Source: Clostridiales bacterium
Lineage (GTDB): Bacteria > Bacillota > Clostridia > Christensenellales > DTU072
Length of the DNA: 42,775 nt
NCBI GenBank assembly: GCA_012799455.1
Contig: JAAZLE010000105.1
Location: forward strand, 1 to 42,775
Direction: 5' to 3'
A program made the translations under genes and the position numbers. The notes below the pieces were generated by a model. That model searched no databases. It saw nothing but the letters and a program-made list of their open reading frames with translations, and had not been told where the DNA came from. Positions 10,501 through 19,791 of this stretch are shown here, in pieces; the stretch's first letter is position 1; each line of letters opens with the position of its first letter.

Positions 10501-13500
10501 GTTGTAGTTTGTATAAGATCTAAACGATAAACCACTTATAGTGTATGTTCCTATATTATCTGTTAGCACCGACACAGTGACACCATGCTGAGGTATACTT
10601 CTACGATTAATGTGCTCATAGGAAACTGATCCTTGCACCCCTGGCTCTGGGTCATATAGGTATAATACACCATCTGTAATTTCTTTAAACACAGTCATAA
10701 AGGTATCATCATATACAAATCCCTTCTCTCTGTCTACAACCGTAAACTTGTTCGGAACATCTTCTGCATCAACTGCATAGAAATCTTCAAAGCCATATTG
10801 CCCATATACTAATTTAGCTCCCTCAAAAAGGCCATCTTTATTCCTTGCTATTCTTGCTATATATGGACCAATGCTATATCCTCTATTCTTAACATTGACC
10901 ATCACCGAATCAAACGCTTCAGCAACTGGGAATTCCATTCGGTTATATAAGTAAGAATAATCATATGTTAAAGTCGCAGGATCAGTTAACTCTCTTTCGT
11001 ATAAAACAGGCATACGGTTATTAATATTTAAAAGTGGGCTCTTAACATATACATATATAGTTTTACGACTGACCATCAATCTAGTTTCTACTAGTGTGAA
11101 CGTATAGTTAACTAGCTGATTATTTAATACCTCTGTTGGGAAATAGACTTGCGTGTCATTTAATATAGTTTCACCAACATTTTGTCTAAAGTTAATAGTT
11201 GGCTCATTATCTCCACCTTTTTCGATCTTAAGCCCTGAAGGAGTATCATGGCTAGCTAAGTTTGTATATGCAATTCTATATGGAATACTAGCCTTGTTCT
11301 CAGCAGAACCGTATACCGTATTAATAATATTTTGTCCCGTGTTAGACTCTACCCTATATGTAACTTTTCTCTTTTCTATCTTCAAATCATATGAAGCTTC
11401 AAAACTAAATCTATAATTGTCTAATACATACTTAGCACCCGGTTGATTATATACATTATCATCTAGAACAATGCTTAAATCTGTCGTACTGACTGGTTTT
11501 AAAGGATCTAATGCAGCATCGTTATCACTATAACCTGGATCGTCTTGTTTTAAAAGTTTAGATGAAAAAGCCTGACTACTTACATTAAATCCAGTTGGCA
11601 CAAGAGACCCATCTGTATTCATCATGTATACACTGAAGTTATTGAATGTTGCAGCATCCTTTGCTAAAACCCCATTAAATGCTAAATCTACAAAATTATT
11701 CCCATATACGCGTGTAAGTGCATTTTCTATTGGAGTTAAACGAGGTGTTAATGTCTTTCTTGATATTTTAATCTTAGAACTTATTACTCTAATTTGATAG
11801 TTTCCACTGGCTGAGGAAAAACCTTGAGCTGTTAAAATATATTCACCAACATTTACTATCTGTCCGAATATTTGCCCTTCTGCTATAACATTTGGATTAA
11901 CGTAACAACTATATTCGGGCGATGATACCGCAGCAATCTCGCTTGAAAACTCATGTCCTGTCACTAAACCACCGTATGTATTACGTAGTTTTTCTGCTTT
12001 TACCTCATTAGAATCATCTGCTGTAATTCCAGCTTCAGGCCATAAGAATGCGTAATCATCTCCATAGAACGAACCTGAATTAGCATCAACATAATCATAC
12101 CCTGCCACATCGAAAGTTTGCAGGCTTTGTCCATACTCGATTACATCGAAACTGGAATAGCCGTGGTTACGTAAAACTATTGTAATCATTGCTTTTTCAA
12201 TATAGAAATATTTAGGAGCAGAATCGAGGATTAGATTATAGTTACCAGATGTTTCGCTTATATATTCCTCAAGTGTTGAGTTGTTTTTAATTACAAGTTG
12301 ATACCTACCAATAGCTGCATTAATAGCTAAATCTTCTACTGGTCTTGGATATCCGACAATGGTTGTAATGGTTACTAGTTGCCCCGTCCTGCTATCTCTA
12401 AGTGAGTACCCCAAGTTATCTGGATTGTTTAGATAATGTGCTAAATCTATCTTGGTAGGATAATTAGGATCTTGCTTTCCATTTCCATAGCGAATGGTTA
12501 CATTTTTAGGAACAACTATTATATCGCTCTTAGTTATTCTGGCAACTCTATCCGGCTCTGGATGAGATAATGTGTATTCAATATTTATATCACTGCTTGT
12601 AAAGGTAAACTTATAATCTCCGACATTTACAGATGATGATATACCAGCATCGCCAAACTCAAAGGCTATATATGTATTTTCTGTCTTAATTCGGCGATGT
12701 ACATCTAATATATTATTTTTAGCATAGTCAACTTGTGCACTTGCAACGCTAATGTTACCTGCGTCTAGTCCGTTGATGGCTGCATTTAATGCCTCTTCAA
12801 TGATCGCATAAGTGTTTGAAGTAAAAGTAGTATTATCGGCAGAGAGTATTGTTAAATTACTATTTAATTTGCTTTTTGCACTTGATAAACTATTTAATGC
12901 AGTAGAAAGCATGGTCTGTGCAAAGGGGATATTATCTTCTGTAATTGTTATCTGTGCTATATCTAACCTTAACTTATTGGCAGAATCTGTTATCTCTTTT
13001 AGTCCTGCTTTAAAAGTAGCAAAACTACCATTATTTAAGAAATTCCTAACTTGTGGAAGTGTAATCGTATCCCCAGTTGTCGAAGCTATTTGGGTTTTAT
13101 TAAATGCCATTGGTAACCCATCATAAACTTTTTCCATGCCAGAAATTCTAAGGTTAATAGTCTTTTTATTTATAGTGTAGAAATAGATTTCTTTAAATCT
13201 TACAGTGTAGTTTTTATTATATGTAGAAACTCCAATACTATATTCGCCAGAATCAGAGTTGCTGCCTCCATCGTTGGCTACAACTCGTGTAAATGTAAAC
13301 TGTACCTGTTGTTTTTCTAATGTTATAGCTCCAGCACCAGTATCTACAAAATTAAACATACCAGAAGTGAATGTTGGTGGGTTTTGATCATAACTTTTAG
13401 ATAAGAAGCTCTCAGCAATCTCAATAACAACTTCCTTAGGCACAATTTTGTATTTATAGGCTTTATGTAAAACATAATTGAAGTTGTCATCAATAGAGTT

Positions 13501-16500
13501 TTCTAATATTACAACTGGATGGCTTATTATCTCGCCTTGAGCGTTATATGCTACATCAGCTTTTCCCACTCCTATTGGAGGATTAGTTCCTATGGTAACA
13601 CTTGGATAATCTCCTTCGGGGAATCCTGGAATCTTATTATCAATATCATATTCGTCTTCTGCAAATATAGCATCATATCCGTTATATTCTCTCTGGAAAG
13701 TCAAACCATCGCTTAACAGTTTAGTAGGATCAACCTTAATAACCAGTGTTCTAGGACGAATGGTAAAGGTCATGGTGGGATTATTAGCCTCTATTAACAT
13801 ATAGTTAATTGAATCTGAAATGCTATCTACCTTTGTTGTATATGTTCCTTGCTGGAGTGCTACTTCAGTTGTTAAATAAACTTGTACTGTATCATACAAA
13901 TAATTGTTATTTTCATCAGTTTTTATGGAACCGTCTTCGTTGTATTGATACCTAAGGTCTTCGGGATGTATTCTCGCAGTAATTATGTATTCACTTCCCT
14001 TATATTCCATGTTGTTGGGTAAGTCTATGTAAACTACACGCGCTACAACTGGATTAATTTTATAACTATAGTCTTCTATCAACGTTATATCGTAACTTGC
14101 ACTTTCATATTCTATTTCTATTCCATATGTACCAACATTTTTCGAACCTTGTGTTGCCTTGACATTTATTAGGTTTAATATTTGTGCTGCGTGTGAATAC
14201 GTTCTATATCCACCTTCATAATCTTCTAAAACGCTGATGGCTGCATCTTCGATAGCAGGCTTTCTACCATCATAAACTTTTGTTAAATATTCAGTATTGA
14301 TGGATATATAAAGTTCTTTTTTATAAATTACCAAATAGTTTGTGGTGTAGTTAATTGTGTAGTTAGGATTGCTTGTAGCTAAATTATTTATTCTTATCAG
14401 ATATTCACCAACGCTTTCCCCAGAATCGCGAGCTAGTGTCCCTACTAAAGTTTCAGTTACCACATGATTATTTATCATTTGTGGATTTCCGTACTCATCG
14501 AGCAAAACCACCAATCCTGACGCAGGGTTACCACTAACACTACTTACAGTAAATGTTAAAGAGTCGGGGTCACTCGCCCCATACTCTTTAGAAAACGCAT
14601 GAGCAACAACAGATACTGGTCTAGGTATAACATGTACGCTTCCAGCAGAGATATGTAGCGCATAGTTTTTATTACTGTCGACTTGCACTTCTATATTTGG
14701 CATTATCTGATATGTGCCAACTGGACTTAAATATGTCATGCTATGACTAAATGTTAATACACCTAATTCGTCTGGCGTGTCTCCAGCTGCAAACACATTT
14801 GTTTGGTTTGTATGAGAGACATCACTGTAGTATCTCACAACTGGAGCAGGAACAGGTTCTCCATAAACCCTAGTTGTACTTTCTGCTCTAATATATACAT
14901 CCCGTTTTAAGATAGTCACATATTTAGGGTCTTCTGTATATCCAGGATCATTGGGATTTACACTGTTATTAAATACAATTTCATAGTTAGTGTCATTTCT
15001 GCCTAAATCTCCCTTAACAACCAAATAACTACCTACATTGTGAATGTTAGGAGTTTCTCTATTTAGCATGCCATGTAGTTGATCTGTTCCGTAAAGCCCA
15101 CTGTCTTCTATACCAGCAACTTCCTCTGCCCTATACTCTATTGGAGGCATAGAAAATCCATATACATAACTCATATTCTCAGGGATTATTTGCACCTTTC
15201 TCTTGGTTACATTGAACACTGAATCTTCAAATATAACTTCATAATTCGAATTCTGGTTGTCCAAAACTGCATCGATAAACATCATGCTATATTCTCCAAA
15301 GGGAGAAGATTCACCTAAGGCATTTCCGAGTCTGATGATTTCAAAATTGAACATATTTAGCATTACAGGCAAACCAGTACTTGGGTTAATAAATTTTTGC
15401 CCACTACTATTACTTAGGTAAGCAATGCTTGGATAATACCCGCTACTTATCTCACTAAATCCTTCTGAATATTCAAATAATGAAAGTGGGTTTTCTAATA
15501 TTGCATCTGTTTTTCTGCCCTTTAAAACCATTAAAATCTCAGGATTTCCTGTTCCATAAATTTTCTTCTGCCCAGGATAAAAAGACATATATAATTTTTT
15601 TCTGTGAATAACTAGATGTTTTTGAGAATCCTGAAATACATTATGGATAGCATCGCCTTCATAACTGTTTTCTGCCCCTCCGTTATATGTAACAACTATC
15701 ACGTATTCACCAGCGTTTTTAGGCACTACAGTATAGTCTACGCTTGGATTCATCGTCTTGTTCAGCCATGTATTTAACTCTATGTATTCGACTATGAAAT
15801 CGGCTGCATTTATTTTTCTAGTTCTGGTTGTTTCATCGAATTGATTATATCCCCAAAGCTCTATTTGTATGGCGATGGTCATTCCGTATATGAATTCGTA
15901 CGTGTCATCAGGATTAGCATAGCGAACTTCTAAGTTCCTTCTGTTTCTCACCACCACCTTATAGCTAGTTGATAAAGTATCGCTTAACAATTCGTTTGAT
16001 GAATAGTTTATTATTATTTCTTGAACCTTGTCATAGCCTTCAAACTCTGAACTGTCGAAGTTTTCAGTAGAAATATTAAATGGAGTCTGAGCATTATCTA
16101 AAACAGCTTCAGACAGCTGCTTTGTAATAGCATCGCCATTATCATAGTAAGCGGTTATAGATCCGGTAGAAACATCAAAAGGTTCTCTTTCTATATAATA
16201 GCGTTTGGGTATTTCATTAAGTTCTACTTTAACTAAAGTCCTTTCTACAACTTGAATAGTTGTTTCAACAGTTAATGTAACACCATTGAAGGTGTATGTA
16301 ATAGAAATCTCTCTATCTCCGACCGTTCTATTAGCCTTATCGTAGCCGTTTACGTTATTAACTGAATGATAAGCGATGTGTGATTGTTCTAATGGCACAT
16401 ATTTAGGCTCATCTGTTTGACCAGATGTCACAAAACCAAGTTTCAACTTAATGCCTGCGATTTCAGCATCAGCCCCTTGTATAGCTCTAAGCGCAGGGCT

Positions 16501-19500
16501 ACCAGGCGCTATAGATATATCATTTAGTGTACTTTGTAATTTAATGACATATACCGGCAAATACACGTTTTGTAGAGATGTACTAGTAAATCTAAACCTT
16601 ACGTTTTGCCCTGCTGAACTATCTTTTTCGTAGTCTAATACAACTAAGTCGTTATAAAGTGTGTCAAACCTTATTTCATCACTGGTGTTATCTGAATATC
16701 TTATAACCACAAACAAATTACTAAACTGAGTAGCATAATACTCAACTAAATCACTATCGGTGTAATTGGCAGTGTACAGTTCTTCAATGATTAAATCTTC
16801 GCCCACACGTAAAGAAGCATATGGCCTCTTTTTTTCACCTACTGTTTCCCAGTATACATTTGTCTCACTAGCTTTCCACTCTATACTAGAAACCTCAGGA
16901 CCTAGCACCCTTACATTAAATGAAGTTTCCCAAGTAACACTGTTAGAATCCAGGTATGTAACCCTTACTGTCTTAACACCTGGGATTATGGCATCAAACC
17001 CTGCAAACCCAAGTACATGAGTACTCAAAGCTTGGTCAATATCAATATTTGTGGAAGTTCCATTGTTATATTTCAAATGAATTACTACACCTGATGGGTC
17101 TAGAACCACACTGCTGTCACCCTTGTTATATTCGGTCTTATTGGGGAGTTTTACAACCTCAATGCCCGTGACTGTTTTATCAATCACCGTAACAACGGTG
17201 TTCCTATGCGGGCTTTCTAATTGCTCTGCTGGCGTTTGTGGCACGCTATCTGGGTATACAACAATTTCTCTTTCGGGGAGAGTAGTATTGTGGATATCCC
17301 TATCAAGTATCATCTCAGCCGTTATTTCTTTATATATGGTACCAGCTTCAAATTCAAGTTCAACATAATATCTACCAAACTCTATGGGCTTTCCAGGTAA
17401 AGCTTCTCCCAAACTGTATACTTGATGTAAACTAACCACACCATTTTCTTCTACCTTTTCAAAGAACGGATTATCAGTAAATCTTACGAATTTATTTGTT
17501 ACATCTACATCTATTTCCCTTTGTTCTTCTACAACTACAACCGTGAGCCCCGCATTTTCTACTAGCCCATAGCTACATAGGTATACCTTGATGTCAACAA
17601 CATTGCCATCTTCATCTAAACCACCATCTATGTTGGTAAAGTTCCATGTTTGCTGGCCTGTTTGCGAATCAATTTGAGGGACTAAGTAATCACATCTAAA
17701 ACTCCAACCGTCTCTAATGAATGGGCTTTCTATGTTCGCACTATATTGATATTCAACAGGTTCTAAATTGTCTTCATAATTGACAATGAATTTAAGTCCA
17801 GTTGGATCAAATTCTTGATTTAGAATATAATTCGTTTTTTGAGGGGGAGATGTAATGTCTACGCTTGAAATTTTTCTAATTACATTTACCTCTATAATCG
17901 CATCAAAGTCACTGATGTAATCATCATTATATACAACCCTCGCTTGTTTAATACCAGGTGTCGCACTATCAAGCAAAACATTTTCTGCAAGAAGTGGTAT
18001 GCCTACAACGCCTACAGCAGGCTCACGAATAGTTCCATTAGTATATGTTACCTGCATAAAGACTCCACTTGTGTCAATATTGCCGCCTACATATACCCCT
18101 AAACTATCTATATAATCACCATTTGCATCAACAAACCTAATAGATTCTTCATCTAACTCAAGCGGGAGTATCTGAATGGAATATTCAACTTCTAGAGTCT
18201 CGCTAACCTTTACAAGCCAAATAACATCCCCTGCTTCTTCATATTTTAAAACTTGTTCTCCACCCTGCCAATTTACCATACTTAGTGCAAACGGTCTTGG
18301 TGTTGAGTGCTCACCATTTGAATATACTATCTGGTATGTCCAGGCCGAAACATCAATCTCTGCTCCTTGATATATAGGGGAGTGGTTGTCATCGATTAAA
18401 ATCCCCTCGGCTACTCTCGCCTCTATGTTTAAAGTAATTGTCTTTTTAGTGGCAAGTAAAACCAGCCCGTTTTCGGAAGGATACCAAAACTCAACTTCAA
18501 AGGTTTTTGTACCAGCTACTGTGCTATTATAATTTAATACATTTACTTTCTCATTAGGCAAGGCAATTGTCTCTACTGTGTTGTTATTATACTCAATACT
18601 AACCACACATCCATTTAATTCTAACTGTAGATTTTGTTGTTGAATTGGTGGAGGTGTTAATATTTCAAAACGCTTTATATCCCTATCAGTAACTTTTACC
18701 TTAAAACTTGACTCAACCCTATCGTACGTAAACTCCACTTTGCTTTCCGCAGTTTTTATAGAATTATCCCATGATACGATTTCTAAACCTGGTAATATTC
18801 TCCCTTCTGCATCTACCATATCCATCTCTACGGAATAGCCATTACTGTACATTACATGAAGTTTTCCACCAAGCAGGCTTAACTCTTCACCAACATAGTA
18901 GATTTCTTTAGTAGGTTTTGTTATTACCTCAACGCTAACTACCGATTTTTCTGCAACCTGCACATTGAACTCGCCATAAACTGTTTTGTCGCCGTACTTA
19001 TATTCTACTGTAATTATCTGCGCTTCGGTCTTACTTGGATCGAAGCCACTGCACATATCTTCCGTTATTGGGATAGTTACAAATTCGCCATCTTCTAATT
19101 CTAAATATAGGAAAGCATCACTTAAATTAAGGTTTTGACCTTCAACCAGATTGGAATTTATCTCTGGCAAATCAATACGAGTGGTTGTAACATCTCTAGC
19201 AACCACATTAACTTCTATAGTAGCTGTTCTGTCATTGTAGGAAACTACTAAAAACTGTCTACCCCATTTTTTATTATCAAAACTTGACACCATATCAGGG
19301 GTAATTTCAATGATACTATCAGTGTTATCTTCATAAATTATTCTAAGTTGGGCGCCAGTCAAGTCTAATGCTTCGCCTTCTTTGTACACCGTTTTAGTGG
19401 GAGCATTATATATTTCGACAGTATTTATATTTGCTGGCTTAGAACATGCAAAGAGTATACTCACTGAACCCAGTGCAAGTATAATTATCAAAAGCAAAAC

Positions 19501-19554
19501 CAAAAAAATCTTTTTATTCATAAACCTAAAATGCTTTTTTCTTCCACGCATCAT
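7519..19554 (-). CDS. Giant Ig-like/MBG repeat surface lipoprotein (4011 aa)
   Basis: Probable cell-surface adhesin or scaffold. The N-terminus has a basic stretch, a hydrophobic segment and a lipobox-like LFAC (Cys about 37), so lipid anchoring is likely. Residues about 45-1250 are tandem bacterial Ig-like (group 3 type) domains with the signature Y..GE.LDLTG...Y.(D/N)..T, then G...V.V.Y. Residues about 1330-2870 hold at least twelve MBG-type repeats, each starting with a (K/R)xYG or YDG motif, for example RVYGEPVPAP, KEYGASDPDS and KVYDGRKPAI. One repeat is split by a helical insertion near 2155-2290. Residues about 3190-3950 look like three concanavalin/LamG-like beta-sandwich domains. No LPXTG motif or C-terminal membrane helix is present; the protein stops at SLVDDTAPAV. 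The ATG at 19554 lacks a clear ribosome binding site; Met12 (19521) is an alternative start. Function is inferred from architecture only. Confidence 0.85.
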   Translation of the reverse strand: MMRGRKKHFRFMNKKIFLVLLLIIILALGSVSILFACSKPANINTVEIYNAPTKTVYKEGEALDLTGAQLRIIYEDNTDSIIEITPDMVSSFDNKKWGRQFLVVSYNDRTATIEVNVVARDVTTTRIDLPEINSNLVEGQNLNLSDAFLYLELEDGEFVTIPITEDMCSGFDPSKTEAQIITVEYKYGDKTVYGEFNVQVAEKSVVSVEVITKPTKEIYYVGEELSLLGGKLHVMYSNGYSVEMDMVDAEGRILPGLEIVSWDNSIKTAESKVEFTYDRVESSFKVKVTDRDIKRFEILTPPPIQQQNLQLELNGCVVSIEYNNNTVETIALPNEKVNVLNYNSTVAGTKTFEVEFWYPSENGLVLLATKKTITLNIEARVAEGILIDDNHSPIYQGAEIDVSAWTYQIVYSNGEHSTPRPFALSMVNWQGGEQVLKYEEAGDVIWLVKVSETLEVEYSIQILPLELDEESIRFVDANGDYIDSLGVYVGGNIDTSGVFMQVTYTNGTIREPAVGVVGIPLLAENVLLDSATPGIKQARVVYNDDYISDFDAIIEVNVIRKISSVDITSPPQKTNYILNQEFDPTGLKFIVNYEDNLEPVEYQYSANIESPFIRDGWSFRCDYLVPQIDSQTGQQTWNFTNIDGGLDEDGNVVDIKVYLCSYGLVENAGLTVVVVEEQREIDVDVTNKFVRFTDNPFFEKVEENGVVSLHQVYSLGEALPGKPIEFGRYYVELEFEAGTIYKEITAEMILDRDIHNTTLPEREIVVYPDSVPQTPAEQLESPHRNTVVTVIDKTVTGIEVVKLPNKTEYNKGDSSVVLDPSGVVIHLKYNNGTSTNIDIDQALSTHVLGFAGFDAIIPGVKTVRVTYLDSNSVTWETSFNVRVLGPEVSSIEWKASETNVYWETVGEKKRPYASLRVGEDLIIEELYTANYTDSDLVEYYATQFSNLFVVIRYSDNTSDEIRFDTLYNDLVVLDYEKDSSAGQNVRFRFTSTSLQNVYLPVYVIKLQSTLNDISIAPGSPALRAIQGADAEIAGIKLKLGFVTSGQTDEPKYVPLEQSHIAYHSVNNVNGYDKANRTVGDREISITYTFNGVTLTVETTIQVVERTLVKVELNEIPKRYYIEREPFDVSTGSITAYYDNGDAITKQLSEAVLDNAQTPFNISTENFDSSEFEGYDKVQEIIINYSSNELLSDTLSTSYKVVVRNRRNLEVRYANPDDTYEFIYGMTIAIQIELWGYNQFDETTRTRKINAADFIVEYIELNTWLNKTMNPSVDYTVVPKNAGEYVIVVTYNGGAENSYEGDAIHNVFQDSQKHLVIHRKKLYMSFYPGQKKIYGTGNPEILMVLKGRKTDAILENPLSLFEYSEGFSEISSGYYPSIAYLSNSSGQKFINPSTGLPVMLNMFNFEIIRLGNALGESSPFGEYSMMFIDAVLDNQNSNYEVIFEDSVFNVTKRKVQIIPENMSYVYGFSMPPIEYRAEEVAGIEDSGLYGTDQLHGMLNRETPNIHNVGSYLVVKGDLGRNDTNYEIVFNNSVNPNDPGYTEDPKYVTILKRDVYIRAESTTRVYGEPVPAPVVRYYSDVSHTNQTNVFAAGDTPDELGVLTFSHSMTYLSPVGTYQIMPNIEVQVDSNKNYALHISAGSVHVIPRPVSVVAHAFSKEYGASDPDSLTFTVSSVSGNPASGLVVLLDEYGNPQMINNHVVTETLVGTLARDSGESVGEYLIRINNLATSNPNYTINYTTNYLVIYKKELYISINTEYLTKVYDGRKPAIEDAAISVLEDYEGGYRTYSHAAQILNLINVKATQGSKNVGTYGIEIEYESASYDITLIEDYSYKINPVVARVVYIDLPNNMEYKGSEYIITARIHPEDLRYQYNEDGSIKTDENNNYLYDTVQVYLTTEVALQQGTYTTKVDSISDSINYMLIEANNPTMTFTIRPRTLVIKVDPTKLLSDGLTFQREYNGYDAIFAEDEYDIDNKIPGFPEGDYPSVTIGTNPPIGVGKADVAYNAQGEIISHPVVILENSIDDNFNYVLHKAYKYKIVPKEVVIEIAESFLSKSYDQNPPTFTSGMFNFVDTGAGAITLEKQQVQFTFTRVVANDGGSNSDSGEYSIGVSTYNKNYTVRFKEIYFYTINKKTINLRISGMEKVYDGLPMAFNKTQIASTTGDTITLPQVRNFLNNGSFATFKAGLKEITDSANKLRLDIAQITITEDNIPFAQTMLSTALNSLSSAKSKLNSNLTILSADNTTFTSNTYAIIEEALNAAINGLDAGNISVASAQVDYAKNNILDVHRRIKTENTYIAFEFGDAGISSSVNVGDYKFTFTSSDINIEYTLSHPEPDRVARITKSDIIVVPKNVTIRYGNGKQDPNYPTKIDLAHYLNNPDNLGYSLRDSRTGQLVTITTIVGYPRPVEDLAINAAIGRYQLVIKNNSTLEEYISETSGNYNLILDSAPKYFYIEKAMITIVLRNHGYSSFDVIEYGQSLQTFDVAGYDYVDANSGSFYGDDYAFLWPEAGITADDSNEVKAEKLRNTYGGLVTGHEFSSEIAAVSSPEYSCYVNPNVIAEGQIFGQIVNVGEYILTAQGFSSASGNYQIRVISSKIKISRKTLTPRLTPIENALTRVYGNNFVDLAFNGVLAKDAATFNNFSVYMMNTDGSLVPTGFNVSSQAFSSKLLKQDDPGYSDNDAALDPLKPVSTTDLSIVLDDNVYNQPGAKYVLDNYRFSFEASYDLKIEKRKVTYRVESNTGQNIINTVYGSAENKASIPYRIAYTNLASHDTPSGLKIEKGGDNEPTINFRQNVGETILNDTQVYFPTEVLNNQLVNYTFTLVETRLMVSRKTIYVYVKSPLLNINNRMPVLYERELTDPATLTYDYSYLYNRMEFPVAEAFDSVMVNVKNRGYSIGPYIARIARNKDGLFEGAKLVYGQYGFEDFYAVDAEDVPNKFTVVDREKGFVYDDTFMTVFKEITDGVLYLYDPEPGVQGSVSYEHINRRSIPQHGVTVSVLTDNIGTYTISGLSFRSYTNYNIQYVPMEYEVITQVARLTPATNAVILNSDQASMTGLIKVEAKKVDTTLLGQVSDKNREILVYGESTKITKQGGNFNESGSNNTNQNYFLELKYVDKYSLFASLSSYAVMLEDGSTQTATESRGTLNAGVIEVANKTLQTKVPIRVYDETTDLSHATFVPNYYTGVFVAGTHLNTSGTKRYDRIETSIRLVPVWASDYSVKFIINGTLSSGDYIALIFEKGNFGSARVEAFASNVSIGFSNLSINGMNIFDGFTHDIIISFDKRLGAFSLTYDYKTSAIINVKDIGVGLLSGDTAPITELSDVGFVLTNTNAYLRYFDYIEQGYCDNFATVIKRVNVNLDGRYGQGENGFHFVLRDNKKTSASIDIRKVFSPYKPNSEGQVFKYYINGTLAREISYTTEITEELATLTFGVGASQLEVYVYDNTLLVSSEKVPVLVDFEPYEFTLIKDGSTTPIAPNGGAMTFYTPREFETYPAGITNPIGTSDSAARSRYKLTQYGALNPGLKDAPLVRSMEYSMSFEEVFYETGAGTEIYQPITGSSRFGINMFMNGATYYVDDSTATMRGISLVIDKTTTESAGVFTHSFTGRVMFANRVSSGIVAYNQFSVPLPDVSGINFNDGAVYTFGIYLDRNDIRQYGGNTYLNLRKGSDGLTVRILRNGTPVVNQYIDNAYLKEYATPQLTYSNADFDLLSPIWLAGTAETDNGISISASNTFKVNLYSASINKNNHYNNDYLVDNAFVLRNLEGTEIDASLDTKTVKQSNGMGIPLVSKYENICIDYETISSSSGKFEWHVLGQGVGIDEYFNKGMKLVYDGTNLNFVFYINETNYLAQPLAVPAGGLLNLTSRHKIRFVFDRVRYSTTADTSYNVMAGSLALTEASVDLAVPVIHYGKALVYIDGMEGQTVYFPYYNSGIGWFRPDNAITTGTKYQGEIIQPIATPAANDENAFGQYPQFLNSYNSSAIKITNSKVKLYDYSSYIGSNSFETASLVDDTAPAV
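12680..13085 (-). other. Helical insertion inside an MBG repeat of the giant lipoprotein
   Basis: Between KVYDGLPMAFNKTQIAS and AFEFGDAGISSSVNVGDY, the two halves of one MBG-like repeat, lies about 135 aa rich in Ala, Leu, Asn and Ser with heptad-like spacing (LSTALNSLSSAKSKL, EEALNAAINGLDAG). It looks like a helical bundle of the FIVAR kind found in other surface proteins, inserted into an otherwise all-beta rod. Boundaries are approximate. Confidence 0.5.
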
Positions 19555-19564
19555 TTTTGATGTT

Positions 19565-19573
19565 GCGCGCGCG
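19565..19573. promoter_or_regulatory. 9-nt alternating G/C tract before the giant lipoprotein gene
   Basis: GCGCGCGCG, within TGCGCGCGCGGA (19564-19575), is 11 bp upstream of the ATG at 19554 in very AT-rich DNA. The same 12-mer occurs upstream of the 1251-aa lipoprotein gene (29489-29500). A 10-bp palindrome, CGCACGTGCG, lies at 19594-19603. In the mRNA these blocks could pair (TGCGC with GCGCA) and affect ribosome access. Confidence 0.5.
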
Positions 19574-19616
19574 GACAGAAACAGAATATGGTACGCACGT
19601 GCGCATAATTATATAT

Positions 19617-19645
19617 ATTATATACGAACGCGCGTGTATAGTAAA
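19617..19645 (-). promoter_or_regulatory. Candidate promoter of the giant lipoprotein gene
   Basis: Read on the - strand, TTTACT (19640-19645) and a perfect TATAAT (19617-19622) are 17 nt apart. The spacer contains the palindrome ACGCGCGT (19628-19635). Downstream, the leader of about 60 nt carries the palindrome CGCACGTGCG and the GC tract. The remaining bases of the 237-bp gap hold the terminator of the upstream gene. Confidence 0.6.
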
Positions 19646-19733
19646 TCATTAATATTTGTTAATTTTGTGAAATTACCTGACTTTTAAGTGCATAAACAAT
19701 TTGTATCTTTAAACTAGAATGACAATGCGCACT

Positions 19734-19762
19734 AAAAAAAGGCACTGAATTACTCAGCGCCT
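19734..19762 (-). terminator. Rho-independent terminator after the Y1-like gene
   Basis: On the - strand, AGGCGCTGA and TCAGTGCCT pair over 9 bp (one G-U) around a 5-nt loop, followed by seven T residues. It separates the Y1-like gene from the giant lipoprotein gene, which therefore has its own promoter. Confidence 0.85.
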
Positions 19763-19791
19763 ATATATAAGTCCACATAATTATAATAACT

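Noticed and set aside
7519-19554. Several open frames of 60-104 codons on the + strand inside the giant genes
   Set aside because: They are antisense to long, well-supported coding frames, have no convincing ribosome binding sites and show no recognisable protein features.
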